Part shown: positions 1 to 9,612 of the stretch, one piece after another | Position numbering within the stretch: position 1 is the stretch's first letter | How the letters are laid out: each line of letters opens with the position of its first letter | Assembly: GCA_021292165.1 (NCBI GenBank) | Contig: CM037877.1 | Span: forward strand, 7,369,980-7,433,979 | Length of the DNA stretch: 64,000 bases | Direction: 5' to 3' | Source: Shinisaurus crocodilurus | Lineage: Eukaryota; Chordata; Lepidosauria; Squamata; Shinisauridae | The notes under the pieces: model-generated | Database searches by the model: none | The model's input: the letters and a program-made list of their open reading frames with translations, nothing else | Told to the model about the DNA's origin: nothing | Program-made: the position numbers and the translations under genes

Positions 1-129
1 ACTGGTAGCTCTGCAGAAGAGCTTGGGCTTCAACCCCCGTCAGCCCCAGACAGCATGGACCATGGCCAGGGATGATGGGAGTTGTAGTCCAGGAACATCT
101 GGTGGAGGACTACAGCTTCTTCACCCCTG
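1..129. mobile_element. Diverged hAT-type MITE fragment (right arm)
   Basis: The segment around 64-110 carries the 'GGGAGTTGTAGTCC...ACATCTGG' arm seen in the better preserved inverted-repeat MITEs of this window (for example at 5469-5603). Only one recognisable arm is present and no target-site duplication can be assigned, so this is a decayed or partial copy. Confidence 0.5.
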
Positions 130-225
130 TGCTGCGCGTACCACATCCATCACATAAGGGACATTTCAGTCCATTGTAAACATTAGCCACATTTGTAGGG
201 ACTCTCTTCTGAACAGAGTGATGTT

Positions 226-412
226 TCATAGATTTTCGTAGATCATAGAGTTGGAAGGAGCCTGCAAGGCCATCGAGTCCAACCCCCTGCTCAGTGCAGG
301 AAACTAGAGGAGGGGGTCTCCCATCCGAGTAACAACCAGGCCTGACCCTGCTTAGCTTTCCACGCTCAGACAAGCTGAGCCAGAGCGAGCCACAGGCCTG
401 TTGACCTCCTGC
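226..412 (-). mobile_element. 5S rRNA-derived SINE with CR1-like tail, copy 1
   Basis: On the minus strand, 371-315 reads as the 3' half of vertebrate 5S rRNA. The box A-like AGCTAAGCAGGGTC and a box C-like GGATGGGAGACC are both kept, which is the internal RNA polymerase III promoter layout. It continues into a short linker, then a CR1-type 3' end (AGCAGGGGGTTGGACTCGAT ... TTCCAACTCTATGAT). A second copy with the same junction order lies at 44820-44997, so the 5S-CR1 fusion is a dispersed family and not a chance adjacency. The 5' end upstream of the recognisable 5S segment is uncertain. Confidence 0.8.
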
Positions 413-929
413 ATTATGTGCCTGCCTCAAAGCAGCATGACACCAACATGACACCAAGCGAGAATCAAACCCCCCCCCACCCCCAAACCTTTCCCCTGTG
501 AATTGTGTGACAAGTTAAGCAAGGAAAAGCAAGAATTCATAGTATGGCAGAGCCCCCAGCATTCTCTCCCCTTCCAAGGTGAGCAAGATTTACAGTGGCG
601 CCTTCCAATTAGCTATGAAGATATTTTTCCTGCACTCTCCGGAAGAAGGCATATATAGACCCATTCCCCGCCCTCCCCCCAACGAAAAGACCTCTACCGG
701 GTGGTTGCCGCTGCTGGCTGTTTCCCTCCGGCATTTACAGTGCGGAAAGGTTGTTGCTGCGTGAGCTGTAATCTTACCAGGTGATGGGCTCTGCGGCCGC
801 CTGGTTCATGCCTCCCTTGTGCAATGTAGACCTCCATGCCTTACACGAGTCAATGACTTGTATGAGTTATGCCGCTATTACGTTATAAGTAGGACTGATG
901 GATTACACAATACCGCTATAGATCCTGTT
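413..929. other. No recognised feature
   Basis: Contains a C-rich run near 470-483 and otherwise single-copy-looking sequence. The short open frames have no recognisable domain. Confidence 0.5.
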
Positions 930-1460
930 CATGGCACTCAAGTTCTATTCCCCCCCACACACACCTGTAGTATATCGTGAAGGTTTGGAAAGGAAAAAAA
1001 AAAAAGTTTTGAGGTGGGGAATAGGCAGGAGCAAGAAAAAGCAAGGGAAAGGAAGATTGTGCAAGGAAAGTGGACAGCAGGTCGAGGGATGCAAGCACCT
1101 TCCCAAGGAGAAAAGGCTAAAGCATTTGTTGTGTTTCTATAGTTTAGAAAAGGCCAAAAAGCTTGGGGGGGGGGAGAGAGAAGATGGCAGAGGTATATAG
1201 ATTTATACAGCGTGTGGAGCAAGTGTAGTGAGGATTACACCCCCCCCCCTTGGACAGACAAAATACATTTTCTTTCCAGTCCACAATGCACAATTAATGT
1301 ACGGAAAGTGCTGCCAGAAGATGGCATGATGGTCACTGGCTTAGAGGCACGGCAGCACCAGACAGCACCATTGGGCAGCCTTCAAGGGTCCTTCTGAGAA
1401 AAACAGATGGACGTGGTTACTAAGATGGGGATTGAGATGCGTGAGACAGCTAAAAAAACC
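930..1460 (+). mobile_element. Degenerate CR1-clade LINE 3' fragment
   Basis: A broken frame from about 1080 to 1180 reads KEKRLKHLLCFYSLEKAKKL. This resembles the 'ERL..L.LFSLE.R.LRGD' stretch of CR1-clade reverse transcriptase C-termini seen at 1680-1735. The remainder to 1460 aligns only loosely (a 'VLPEDGM' patch). It is probably an older copy than its right-hand neighbour. Confidence 0.45.
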
Positions 1461-1486
1461 ATCACAAATACTAAATTTTATCCTGC

Positions 1487-1616
1487 TTGACTGTTCCGTT
1501 GGCAGTCCAAAGGCCTAATGGAGGTTACTTATTCTTGTCTACGGAATTATGGAATTCACTTCCACAAGATGTAGCGATGGCCACTGCTTTGGATGGCTTT
1601 AAAAGGGGATTGGGCA
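1487..1616 (+). mobile_element. CR1 LINE ORF2 C-terminal fragment
   Basis: Encodes ELWNSLPQDVAMATALDGFK, the terminal motif of CR1-clade ORF2 (WNSLPxDV...FK). It breaks off at about 1616, where a second CR1 copy begins with an upstream part of the same protein. The two are therefore separate insertions, or a partial tandem duplication. Confidence 0.75.
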
Positions 1617-2190
1617 GAAGAGGGCAACTAAAAAGGGCAACTAAAATGATCAAGGGGCTGGAGCAACTCCCCTATGAGGAAAGGTTACAGTGTTTGGAAT
1701 TGTTTAGCTTAGAAAACAGGCAAGTAAGGGGAGACTTTAGAAGTGTACAAAATTATGCATGGTGTAGAGAAGGTGGACAGGGAGCTGTTTTCCTCCCTCT
1801 CTCATAATACTAGAACCCGGGATCATCCCATGAAGCTGATTGGTGGGAGATTCAGGACAGATAAAAGGAAGTCCTTCTTCACACAGTACAGAGTTAAACT
1901 ATGGAACTCACTTCCACAAGATGTAATGACAGCCACCAATCTGAATGGCTTAAAATTGGATTGGACAAATTCATGGAGGAGAAGGCTATCAATGGCTATA
2001 TGCTTCCTCCAGTATCAGAGGCAGTATGCCCATCATGTACACCAGCTGCTGGGGAACATGGACGGGAGGGTGCTGGTGCACTCACGTCCTGCTTGTGGGT
2101 TTCTCGTGGGCAGCTGGTTGGCCACAGTGTGAACAGAATGCTGGACTAGAGGGACCCTTGGTGGTTTGTTTGTTTTTTAAATTAAAATGC
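1617..2190 (+). mobile_element. CR1 LINE, ORF2 C-terminus plus 3' UTR
   Basis: The frames read, in order, YEERLQCLELFSLENRQVRGD, YKIMHGVEKVDREL, HNTRTRDHPMKLIGGRFRTD and VKLWNSLPQDV with frameshifts. This is the conserved tail of CR1-clade reverse transcriptase ORF2. The 3' UTR continues through the phrase 'GAACAGAATGCTGGACTAGA' to about 2150. The same tail recurs at 23160-24260, 44285, 48528, 52160 and 55124. The protein is disrupted and cannot be functional. Confidence 0.85.
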
Positions 2191-2228
2191 CTTTTGGACT
2201 GGGCTCGATTAATCTGGAAACTGGTTTC

Positions 2229-3210
2229 ATCATCATCAGGCGATCACTCGTGACCGAGTAAGATTGTCTTCTGGGATAAAAGGAGGAAATTCTAAAGAAG
2301 ATTGTGTAGACTCTAGCGATGGGTCCGTAAGTGACTGTGGAGGCCAATTCTAGATCCACACAGCTTCCCACAGTGAGGACACAGGTTACCAGACAGAAGA
2401 TGGTCCTGTAAAGGATTCATTTGACGTGCTTTTCGCTTAGCACGTTTCTCCCTTTCACCTTGCACTCGGGCTTCTTCAAAGTCCATGGAGCCTTTGTGAA
2501 AGGCCAACCTCCATTTAGATCGTTCATGGGCCAGAGCTTCCCAGTTTTCGATCTTTATATTGCATTTTTTTAGATTAGCCTTATGAACATCTTTAAACCT
2601 CTTATATTGACCACCGATATTCCGCTTTCCATCCTTGAGTTGGGAGTAAAGTAATTGCTTTGGGAGACGGCAGTCAGGCATTCGAACAACATGACTGGTC
2701 CACTGAAGTTGGCGTTGAAGGATCATTTTTTCAACGCTAGTAGTCTTTGCTTCTTCCAGTACACTGACATTTGTTCGCCTATCTTCCCAAGGAATTTGCA
2801 GGATTTTCCGGAGGCAACGTTGATGAAACCTTTCAAGGAGGTGGAAGTGACATTTATAGATAGTCCATGTTTCGCAGGCATACAATAAAGTTGGTAGTAC
2901 AATGGCTTCATAAACCAGTGTTTTGGTCTTCTTACAAATATCCCGATCCTCGAACACTCTATGTTTCATTCGAGAAAATGCGGCACTTGCGGAGCTCAGA
3001 CAATGCTGGATTTCACTGTCGATGTTTCATATTACCCTTATGACCCGTCACTCCACCAAATATGGTTGGCTTTAAAGAAGTGCTATCAGTATGCCCAACA
3101 GGATTGTGAATTTCCCAATTTTCTCCTGATCGTTGGCAGAGTCGGGGCATTTGAGAGTATTGCCGGTGCAACAGGAGGTATTGTATTGGTATCATCAGCA
3201 AACACTAGAT
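2229..3210 (-). mobile_element. Non-LTR retrotransposon, ORF2 C-terminal region with zinc knuckle (clade unassigned)
   Basis: A 218-codon open frame (2969 to 2313, minus) extends a further ~25 codons upstream (SSASAAFSRM) before stops intervene. Recognisable motifs are VYEAIVLPTLLYACETWT, LERFHQRCLRKIL and RRTNVSVLEEA, then a basic segment, then a terminal CPHCGKLCGSRIGLHSHLRTH zinc-finger-like CCHH module. These are typical of the region after the reverse transcriptase catalytic core of a LINE. The clade is neither CR1 nor L2; RTE-like is possible, but I cannot assign it. The 3' end (ATG)n-type tail is at about 2229. A shorter copy with its target duplication lies at 46731-47213. Upstream of 3010 the frame is shifted. 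Confidence 0.8.
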
Positions 3211-4137
3211 GTTCATCAGCTGGTGCAGGTGAGAGCTTGGCTCTGAATGATATGTGGCCAGGTGGTCCGTGAGGTATGGCAGCTAGTAAAGCCGCTGCAG
3301 GTGATGGTGGTGGTGCATTGTTGGGCAGTACATGCCAGCATTGCAGAGAGCCTGGTTTTGCACCAGCAGTCTTGCAGTGACATTTTTTTTTTTCATTCTA
3401 GTACAACTGATTTACCAAAATTAATTTTTAGGTAGGAAGAATATACAAGGGACTAAGAAGTGACTGTCCATATGGGTTAAAGGAAAGCCAAAGAACTGCT
3501 TTTCCCCTTCTGTCTAAATGTATCCCTACAGACACAGACCTTGTGCTTGTCCTGGCCAGCAAGAAAGTCTTTCCAAAGGTGAAGTGGTTTAGTGAAGGCT
3601 GGGCTCCACTCTAGCAAAGCAACCTGTGCTCCCAACTACTGTGCAGCAGCTACAGTTCCCTCAGCAGCCCTTGAACTGCCTTCTTCCTTCTCAGCCCTTC
3701 AGCAAAATGTAGCCTGGGTAACAAGAGTTCTCTCTAGTCCCTTTCAGCAGACAGCTCAACACAGGACAGGCAAACTCTACTTCCAGCTCTTTGTGTAGGC
3801 TCTCTTTGTCCCCTTCCTCCAACTCCCGCTGTTCTGTCTTCCCTCAATTACAACAGCAGCTGCAGTACAGGACACATGTTTCTGTTGTGTCATACTCCAG
3901 TTCCCAGGGTCCTTTGGGGTCTTGCTGTTTCTGTTTGTCAGTATTAGCCCTTCACCCTTCTGAAGAACTGTAGAAGCCTTGACGGACACTCATATCACAT
4001 GACTGGACTTCTAGAAGGTTCATTTCAGGACAGGCTCTTCAGCAGGTAGCACACCTCCCAGAGAGAGCTCAGCCCAGCAGACTGTCAGGCCTTACAGACT
4101 GAGTTTGGCCAATGGGCACAAGACACTGAGCCACAAT
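3211..4137. other. No recognised feature
   Basis: 3211-3370 may be the disrupted 5' continuation of the LINE to its left, but no catalytic motif is certain. A T-rich run sits at about 3381-3393. 3560-4130 is pyrimidine-rich and shows no repeat or coding signal I recognise. Confidence 0.4.
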
Positions 4138-4152
4138 TAATTTAAAAATGTA

Positions 4153-4184
4153 TTAAATAATAAATAAATAAATAAATAAATAAA
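4153..4184. repeat. (AAAT)n microsatellite
   Basis: Tandem AAAT units directly precede the long tetranucleotide array. Confidence 0.9.
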
Positions 4185-4187
4185 GGC

Positions 4188-4313
<126 letters not shown>

Positions 4314-4529
4314 GATGCATGTTTGTGCATTTCCAGAGAGCTTTGTCAATAAGACACGAGATTCTTGTTACACTGCAGTAGTATCTGTCTGTTTTGTTCC
4401 TCTAATAGAGGGAATCCCCCATCTTCTAACTCGGTGCACCCCTTTATAGTAAAGTGCCTGGCTTCTAAAAGGTTCTTCACCAATCCCTGGTGGACTTATT
4501 CCCAATACCCTTCCCCCCCAACCACGCAT

Positions 4530-5302
4530 ACCTGTGGGTGGGGACTGGGAGGGAACTTTGCAAGTAGGGGGGGGATTAGAGTCGGACCACTGGTGGGGAT
4601 GATCACTCCCCACCAAGCAGATGCAAGGATGGTGGGGTGCCATGGCCAATATTAAGCCTGGCGGCCCCACCTTCGGCCTCTTTCCTTTTGCGGCTCCCTC
4701 CCTGTTTACCGTGTAGGCTCCTCTGGTTGCCTGTTACAGGGCCGAGTAGGAATTTTGGCTCACTGCCTCGATTGGCTCCAGCCGGGGCGGTGTGCATATT
4801 TCGCCTACTCTACACTGCAGTATGGGGTAGGGTGTTTTTTTTTTTATTTTGGGGGTTCAATCCGGTCACATTTGGCTGGTAAGTGTGGGAAATAGGCAGT
4901 GGGGTAGGGCTCGGTGATCATCCTATGGCACCTTTTAGGTGACTGGTGACACCCGAGGCTCCCCGTTGCTGAGTTATGTGGCTCGGTCTGTGGGAGATAG
5001 GGATCGCCTTTGAGGCCAACCCACCTCACCCACCTCAGTATTTTGCGGCCCCGTGAGGTGACACTGGGAAGGCCTCCCAGCACCATTGAGGTGTAAAACT
5101 GGGGGGGACGGGGTGGCAAGCTTATAGCGCCACCCGTTGGGGTTGGATGTTTCACCCGTAATTGGCTCCACTGGCCAAATGGCTGGTTTAGATAGTATCC
5201 ACACTTTCCCCTCCGCAGATCTTTGAATTTAATTAATAAATGTGGCCCTAATTTTACACCATATCTTGTGCCTTGACTCTTTGTTTCCCCCTTACACTCG
5301 CA
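4530..5302 (+). mobile_element. LTR-like interspersed repeat, copy 1 (ends uncertain)
   Basis: It shares with 31891-32504 the block 'GCTCGGTGATCATCCTATGG' plus CACCTTT(T/C)AGGTGA, and a terminal block with AATAAATGTGGCCCT. Upstream lie an inverted CCAAT box (GATTGGCTCC, about 4770), GGGGCGG and an AT-rich box (GCATATTTCG). The order promoter, splice-donor-like AGGTGA, polyadenylation signal fits a retroviral or Gypsy-type long terminal repeat. No protein remnant and no clear short target duplication was found, so solo LTR is an inference. Another pol II-driven non-coding repeat is possible. Confidence 0.5.
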
Positions 5303-5468
5303 GATGTTTTACCACGTAACGTGAAAATTAGATCTCTCTGTGTTAAAGCCAGGCCTGATCTTCCTGTTGCACCGGCTGCTCCCAAGCCCTTGCAACAGGT
5401 CTGCAGGTTAAGGGTAGCTATGCAGCTGTGCAGTGTTTGAGCTGCCATTTTGTGAGGAGCCTCTATTC

Positions 5469-5603
5469 CAGTGTTCTCCAACCTTGGGTCCCCAGATGTT
5501 TTTGGCCTACAACTCCCAGCATGCCCCAGCCAGCGTAGCTGGCTGGGGCATGCTGGGCATTGTAGGCCAAAAACATCTGGGGACCCAAGGTTGGAGAACA
5601 CTG
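5469..5603. mobile_element. Palindromic hAT-type MITE
   Basis: This is a near-perfect inverted repeat starting CAGTGTTCTCCAACCTTGGG and ending with its complement. The arms meet at CCAGCC...GGCTGG. The flanks are CTCTATTC and CTCTATTG (7 of 8 identical), an 8-bp duplication typical of hAT insertion. There is no coding capacity. Each arm carries CCTACAACTCCCAGCATGCC, close to the ZNF143 (SBS) / THAP11 binding consensus. Confidence 0.9.
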
Positions 5604-6260
5604 CTCTATTGTGACAGCTTTAGAACCTCTCATTCCTAGCATACCATACAGAACCTTCAACATACTTTGCAGGACAACGACCGTCTGGTGGAAGGATAAA
5701 TGTTAGTCTCCCCAATTATAATCCGAGGAGGGGGTTCTCAGTCTCAGCCCCTCAATTATACTTTTTGTGGGGAGGGAGTCTCAGTCCTCAACGATAGTTT
5801 AGCGAGGGAAGATAATCTCACCCATCTTCGTTTTCCCTTCCCTTATTTTCCTAGCCTTCCTTTCTTCCTTTTCTCTTTCCTTCTTTCCTTCCTGCCTCTC
5901 TTTCTCTTACTTCCTATAATCATTCTAATTTACTCTTCCCCCTTTCATATTTTTTTTCCATTAGAAAAAATATGGGAGGAAACACTCGTGCATCGGGGGG
6001 CTGCACCGGCTTCTTGGGCAGTTGAAAAAAATATGCTTAGGCTAAACCCTGGATGGATGGTACCAGTTCTTTGATGGATGACCCAATCGGGTAAGACATT
6101 TTCATTGCTGTGGCCCCACTCAGATCACTCCTGTTGCACGATGAGAAGAATGACATGAGAATGAGCTGTGGTGCATCATCCTAAATGGACCTCTGGAGCA
6201 GAGCAACACAACCCCCATCTCCCTTAAATGGTCTGCACTGAGGCCTCTGGGAAGGACTGA
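5604..6260. other. Unassigned, pyrimidine-rich tract
   Basis: Two imperfect ~55-bp repeats (AATTATA ... TCTCAGTC) occupy 5710-5810. A strongly C/T-biased strand runs 5836-5950. No gene or transposon signature was recognised. Confidence 0.5.
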
Positions 6261-6264
6261 TGCT

Positions 6265-6372
6265 GAAATCACAGGAACATACGAAGCTGACATATATACT
6301 GAGTCAGACCACTGGTCCAGCCAGCTCAGTATTGTTCACACTGACTGGCACCAGCTCTCTAGTCCTAGGGAT
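6265..6372 (-). mobile_element. tRNA-SINE 3' fragment
   Basis: The phrase ACTGAGTCAGACCACTGGTCC...AGCTCAGTATTG is the minus-strand tail of the same SINE family seen at 35088-35226 and 35233-35752 (TGAGCTAGATGGACCAATAG on the plus strand). The copy is truncated before the promoter region. Confidence 0.55.
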
Positions 6373-6456
6373 GTGCTGATGCTGGGAGCTCGATGGACTT
6401 CCTGCCGGTTTCCGATCTGATGATCGGAAGTGGGCCGAGTCAGGGGTTTTTCCCAC

Positions 6457-6859
6457 GGACTTCCGTCTCTAAGATGGGTTGCAGTTTGTGCTTTAAAAAA
6501 AATAAAAAAAAAAATGCTGAGGAAATTTGCACGAATGGCGCTATTTACGTCATTTGCGTAACTTTATGCAATTTGCATAACTTTACCCAAAATGCGCAAA
6601 TCACGTTGGTTTGCATGTTTTGCACGAATCGGCACATGAAAAGCACGTGGCTCTAGAGTGATTTGCATAAAATCGGCTGATTTGTGCAAATGGTGCTAGA
6701 TCCACGTGCTTTTCGGTTGCAAATTTACACAAAACATGCAAAATACTGTGATTTATGCAATTTGCATAACTTTACCCAAAATGCGCAAATCAATTCCCTT
6801 AGCTTTTTTTTTTTTTTTTAAACGCGCAAATTGAGGCCCATCTTAGAGATGGGAAGTCC
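6457..6859. mobile_element. AT-rich palindromic element with internal direct repeats
   Basis: The outer inverted arms are 6457-6480 and 6835-6859 (GGACTTCC.TCTCTAAGATGG). The inner inverted arms are 6610-6656 and 6696-6742 around AAAAGCACGTGG. Between the outer and inner arms, a 41-bp sequence (6563-6603 and 6752-6792) is identical but in direct, not inverted, orientation. Many TTTGCAT/ATGCAAA words occur. There is no open frame. It is probably a foldback or MITE-type DNA element; superfamily and TSD are unknown. Confidence 0.65.
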
Positions 6860-6879
6860 ATGAACTGCCTCAACTCACA

Positions 6880-8140
6880 TCATAGTGAGTCGGCAACAGA
6901 GCAGGGCTGGCAAACTGGAATTCAGGGGGCTGAATTGTGAGAATCTGCCGGATTTTCACCCCTCTGTTGGATTCCTCACACATTCCTATTTCAGACAAGG
7001 GTCTCTTCCAACCCTATCTAGAGATGCCATTAGCCTGCACTGTTGCCAGAGTTTTGCCATGAACGTTCTCATGGGTTGGTCATAGGTTTGGACAAGGTCC
7101 TGCCCCATTGGTACCCCAATCTTTCAGCGATTATCCCCCCCTTTTGTGGGTATTTGTGGTATCCTCACTTGTAATTTTTGCTGCAATTGTATTTTTCCTG
7201 TCATTTTGACAGATTGCTTTATATGGACACTTTATCATTCTTTTATGCAAGGTTGTAGTAACCCATGCTGAGTTCTTGTTTGAAGAAGAAAGGTGGGGAG
7301 ATACATTGAAGGAAGAATAAATATAATAAATATGATGAGGCGAGTCGCGCAATGTACACATCTGCTGCAGATTCTCCCAGAGTATGCAGTTGGAAAAATA
7401 CATTTCCATGCCTGCTCTCTCTTCTCTTGCTGTGTAGCCTCCATAATTCTTTCCCACAGCCAAAGAACACTGTATCTATAATGGGTAATTTCCCTCTGGA
7501 AATGTGTTGCCCGCCCTGGCATGAACAGGGAGAAGCCATTGGTTGAAGAGATATGGGATCTTATGGCTCAGGGATATATTCAGTGCTGCTTCTGTTCGAC
7601 ATAGCTAAACACTCAGGGAAGGCATGAGCATGGGAAAGAATGGCTAGAAAATCCTCTCCTGTCACATCTGATTCACTAAATGAAGCTGGATAGCCTGACA
7701 GAAAGCAAAACAAGTTAAAGCAACCAGCGTCTTTCATTCATCCCGATGCCAGTGCGGTGTGGTGAAGATATTAACAATCAAAGGGAATGTGTCGACGGTC
7801 CGCAGCTTGACCATCCATTTTAGCCACGCCAGCCTAAAATGGAAATCCACAGAAAGCTGATACCAGGAGTCTAAATTCCCTCGACTCAAGCCAAGCTCTG
7901 CTCACTCATCTTGGTAACAGGAAAGCAAACGCAGCACGCAGAGGTTGCTCCTGCAGTGGCTCCTTTTTTTTTTTTTTATTATCATGCATGTTGCAAATGC
8001 ACCCAATCTTCACAGCCCTTACAACTGCCCTGCACAGTAGGACACAATGATGCGGAAGTTCACACAGTGTGAGATGATACAGCTTGGCGAACAGGCCCAC
8101 AAAAGCTACTAGACCACAAGATCTTAAAGAACTTTACAAT
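6880..8140. other. No recognised feature
   Basis: Single-copy-looking sequence; a T-rich run lies at 7964-7979. Open frames of up to 110 codons on the minus strand overlap one another in several frames and show no domain. Confidence 0.5.
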
Positions 8141-8412
8141 TTTATTTATTTATTTATTTATTTATACCTCGCCTTTTTTCCTGCAAGGAACCCAAGGCGG
8201 CTTACATAATCCTCCTCCTCCTCTCCATTTTATCCTCACAACAACCCTGTGAGGTAGGTTAGGCTGAGAGTCAGTGACTGGCCCAAAGTCACCCAGTGAG
8301 TTTCATGGCTGAAACCATGAACCCGGATCTAGTTCATGGGAACCATGAACTAGAACCCGGATTTCCTGAGTCCCAGTCCAACACTCTCACCACTACGCCA
8401 CACTGGCTCTCA
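8141..8412 (-). mobile_element. tRNA-derived SINE, full length
   Basis: Reading on the minus strand: GAGAGCCAGTGTGGCGTAGT contains a pol III A-box-like TGGCGTAGTGG, followed by a B-box-like GGGTTCTAGTTC region. The body is conserved (GTGACTTTGGGCCAGTCACT ... GAGGTAGGTTAGG complement). The tail 'AAGGCGAGGTATAAA' ends in (TAAA)n. Five further copies occur in this window. The family resembles squamate tRNA-SINEs with a LINE-type tail. A short internal duplication, ACCATGAAC...GAACTAGA, is near 8306-8350. Confidence 0.85.
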
Positions 8413-8416
8413 GTCC

Positions 8417-8645
8417 AGCATCCTGCAGCCAACTAGATGCCTTCAGGAAACCCACCATTGGTCCTCAGTAGCTGGAATCCACTGGTACACTGTCTCTGGA
8501 CAAGGAGGTTCAATGGAGCAGTCATCATCCTAAAATCTAAGTCTGATTCAATTCTCTGCTTATGTAGCCAAAATGGCACCATCATCCGAGCACGACAGGG
8601 AGGTCTCAGCAGGCTCAGGGTAACCCTGAGGTTTGCAGACATAAA
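8417..8645 (-). mobile_element. CR1 3' region fragment
   Basis: Words such as GTCCAGCATCCTG, GGAAACCCACC and TGGTACACTGTCTCTGGACA match the minus-strand 3' UTR of the CR1 copies at 28104 and 44285. No coding part is preserved. Confidence 0.6.
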
Positions 8646-9406
8646 AATGAATCCTTTAGGGGAAAAAAATTAAATGGGCAGGGGAATTCCCCCCACATGT
8701 GCGTACACACAAAGAGCCCAGTGCTCAGTGGGTACCAATGGCCGACTCACTGTTGGGGTAGGAACGAAAAACAAATAAGCTGAAAACTAGATGGAATGGA
8801 GGGGCTGGAAAAAAAGAGGATGGAGGAAGAGACAAAAGCTGTATGCAGGCATTTGCCTGGATCATGTGTAGGGCTGACTTGGGACGGCCCTAAGCATCCA
8901 CCCCCAAGCATCCCCGCATGCCTGGCTAGCCCAGGGACCTTCAGCTGAATGTGGTTCCACAGCTCCTGCGATCTGGAGCCTTGCCCTCTCGGGGTCATGG
9001 GAGCTGCGTGAGCCCTTTGTCTCAAGCCCCTCTGCAGACTGTCCTGCTCAACACTCTACAGTCCCTGCACTAGCCAGGCACATGATGGGGATGCTCGGGG
9101 GCAGGATGTGCACGCTCGCACATGTCCCTCCCCCAGCTGCATGGCTACTGTGTTGCCGGTGGGCACCTGCACAACCGTGCCACCCTTTCTGCCGATCCAT
9201 TTGTGTGCACTGTTTAGCATGCCAGCAACCGATGGCCTCAGTAGTGAGTGCAACACTGGCTTGCTAAGGGTACACACAAATGGGCCAACCCACCTGGTAA
9301 GGGCATTGAACCATGGCAGGTCGGTTGTTTATGGAATGCTTCCAAGGATAAGTTCTTGACCAGTGGTCTGTGTCATGTCTGTCCCAGCCCTGAATGTGGG
9401 TCTCTC
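8646..9406. other. No recognised feature
   Basis: Moderately GC-rich, with several overlapping short frames but no domain. No repeat homology to the rest of the window was noticed. Confidence 0.5.
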
Positions 9407-9571
9407 CAGGACCGGTGCAAGGCAGTTTGGTGCCCTAGGCAAGATCAGATATTTAGCGCCCCCCCTTCCCACTTGAGTGCTGTATTTTTTCCCCCAAGGT
9501 GTTTCTGGCGCCCCCTTTAGCCCTGCGCCCTAGGCAGCTGCCTAGTTGGCCTAATGGTAGCACCGGCCCTG
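9407..9571. mobile_element. Short GC-rich hAT element with perfect 8-bp TSD
   Basis: Starts CAGGACCGGTGCAAGGCAGT and ends GGTAGCACCGGCCCTG. Flanking GGTCTCTC is repeated exactly at 9399-9406 and 9572-9579. It is a 165-bp relative of the 522-bp element at 38875-39396: same ends, same GCGCCCTAGGC...GCCTAGTTGGCCTA subterminal palindrome. Non-autonomous. Confidence 0.9.
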
Positions 9572-9573
9572 GG

Positions 9574-9610
<37 letters not shown>
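9574..9610. repeat. (CT)n microsatellite, left part
   Basis: CT dinucleotides end abruptly at the border of a GC-rich element and resume at 10046-10053, so the array was probably split by insertion. Confidence 0.85.

Positions 9611-9612
<2 letters not shown>

Noticed and set aside
3160..3230. FADD-like reverse transcriptase box on the minus strand
   Set aside because: VFADDTN appears in one frame, but the surrounding residues do not match LINE palm sequence and the frame shifts soon after; not used as evidence.
8330..8410. tRNA gene suggested by A/B-box-like words
   Set aside because: The boxes are part of a repeated SINE with a LINE-type tail and do not fold into a canonical cloverleaf.
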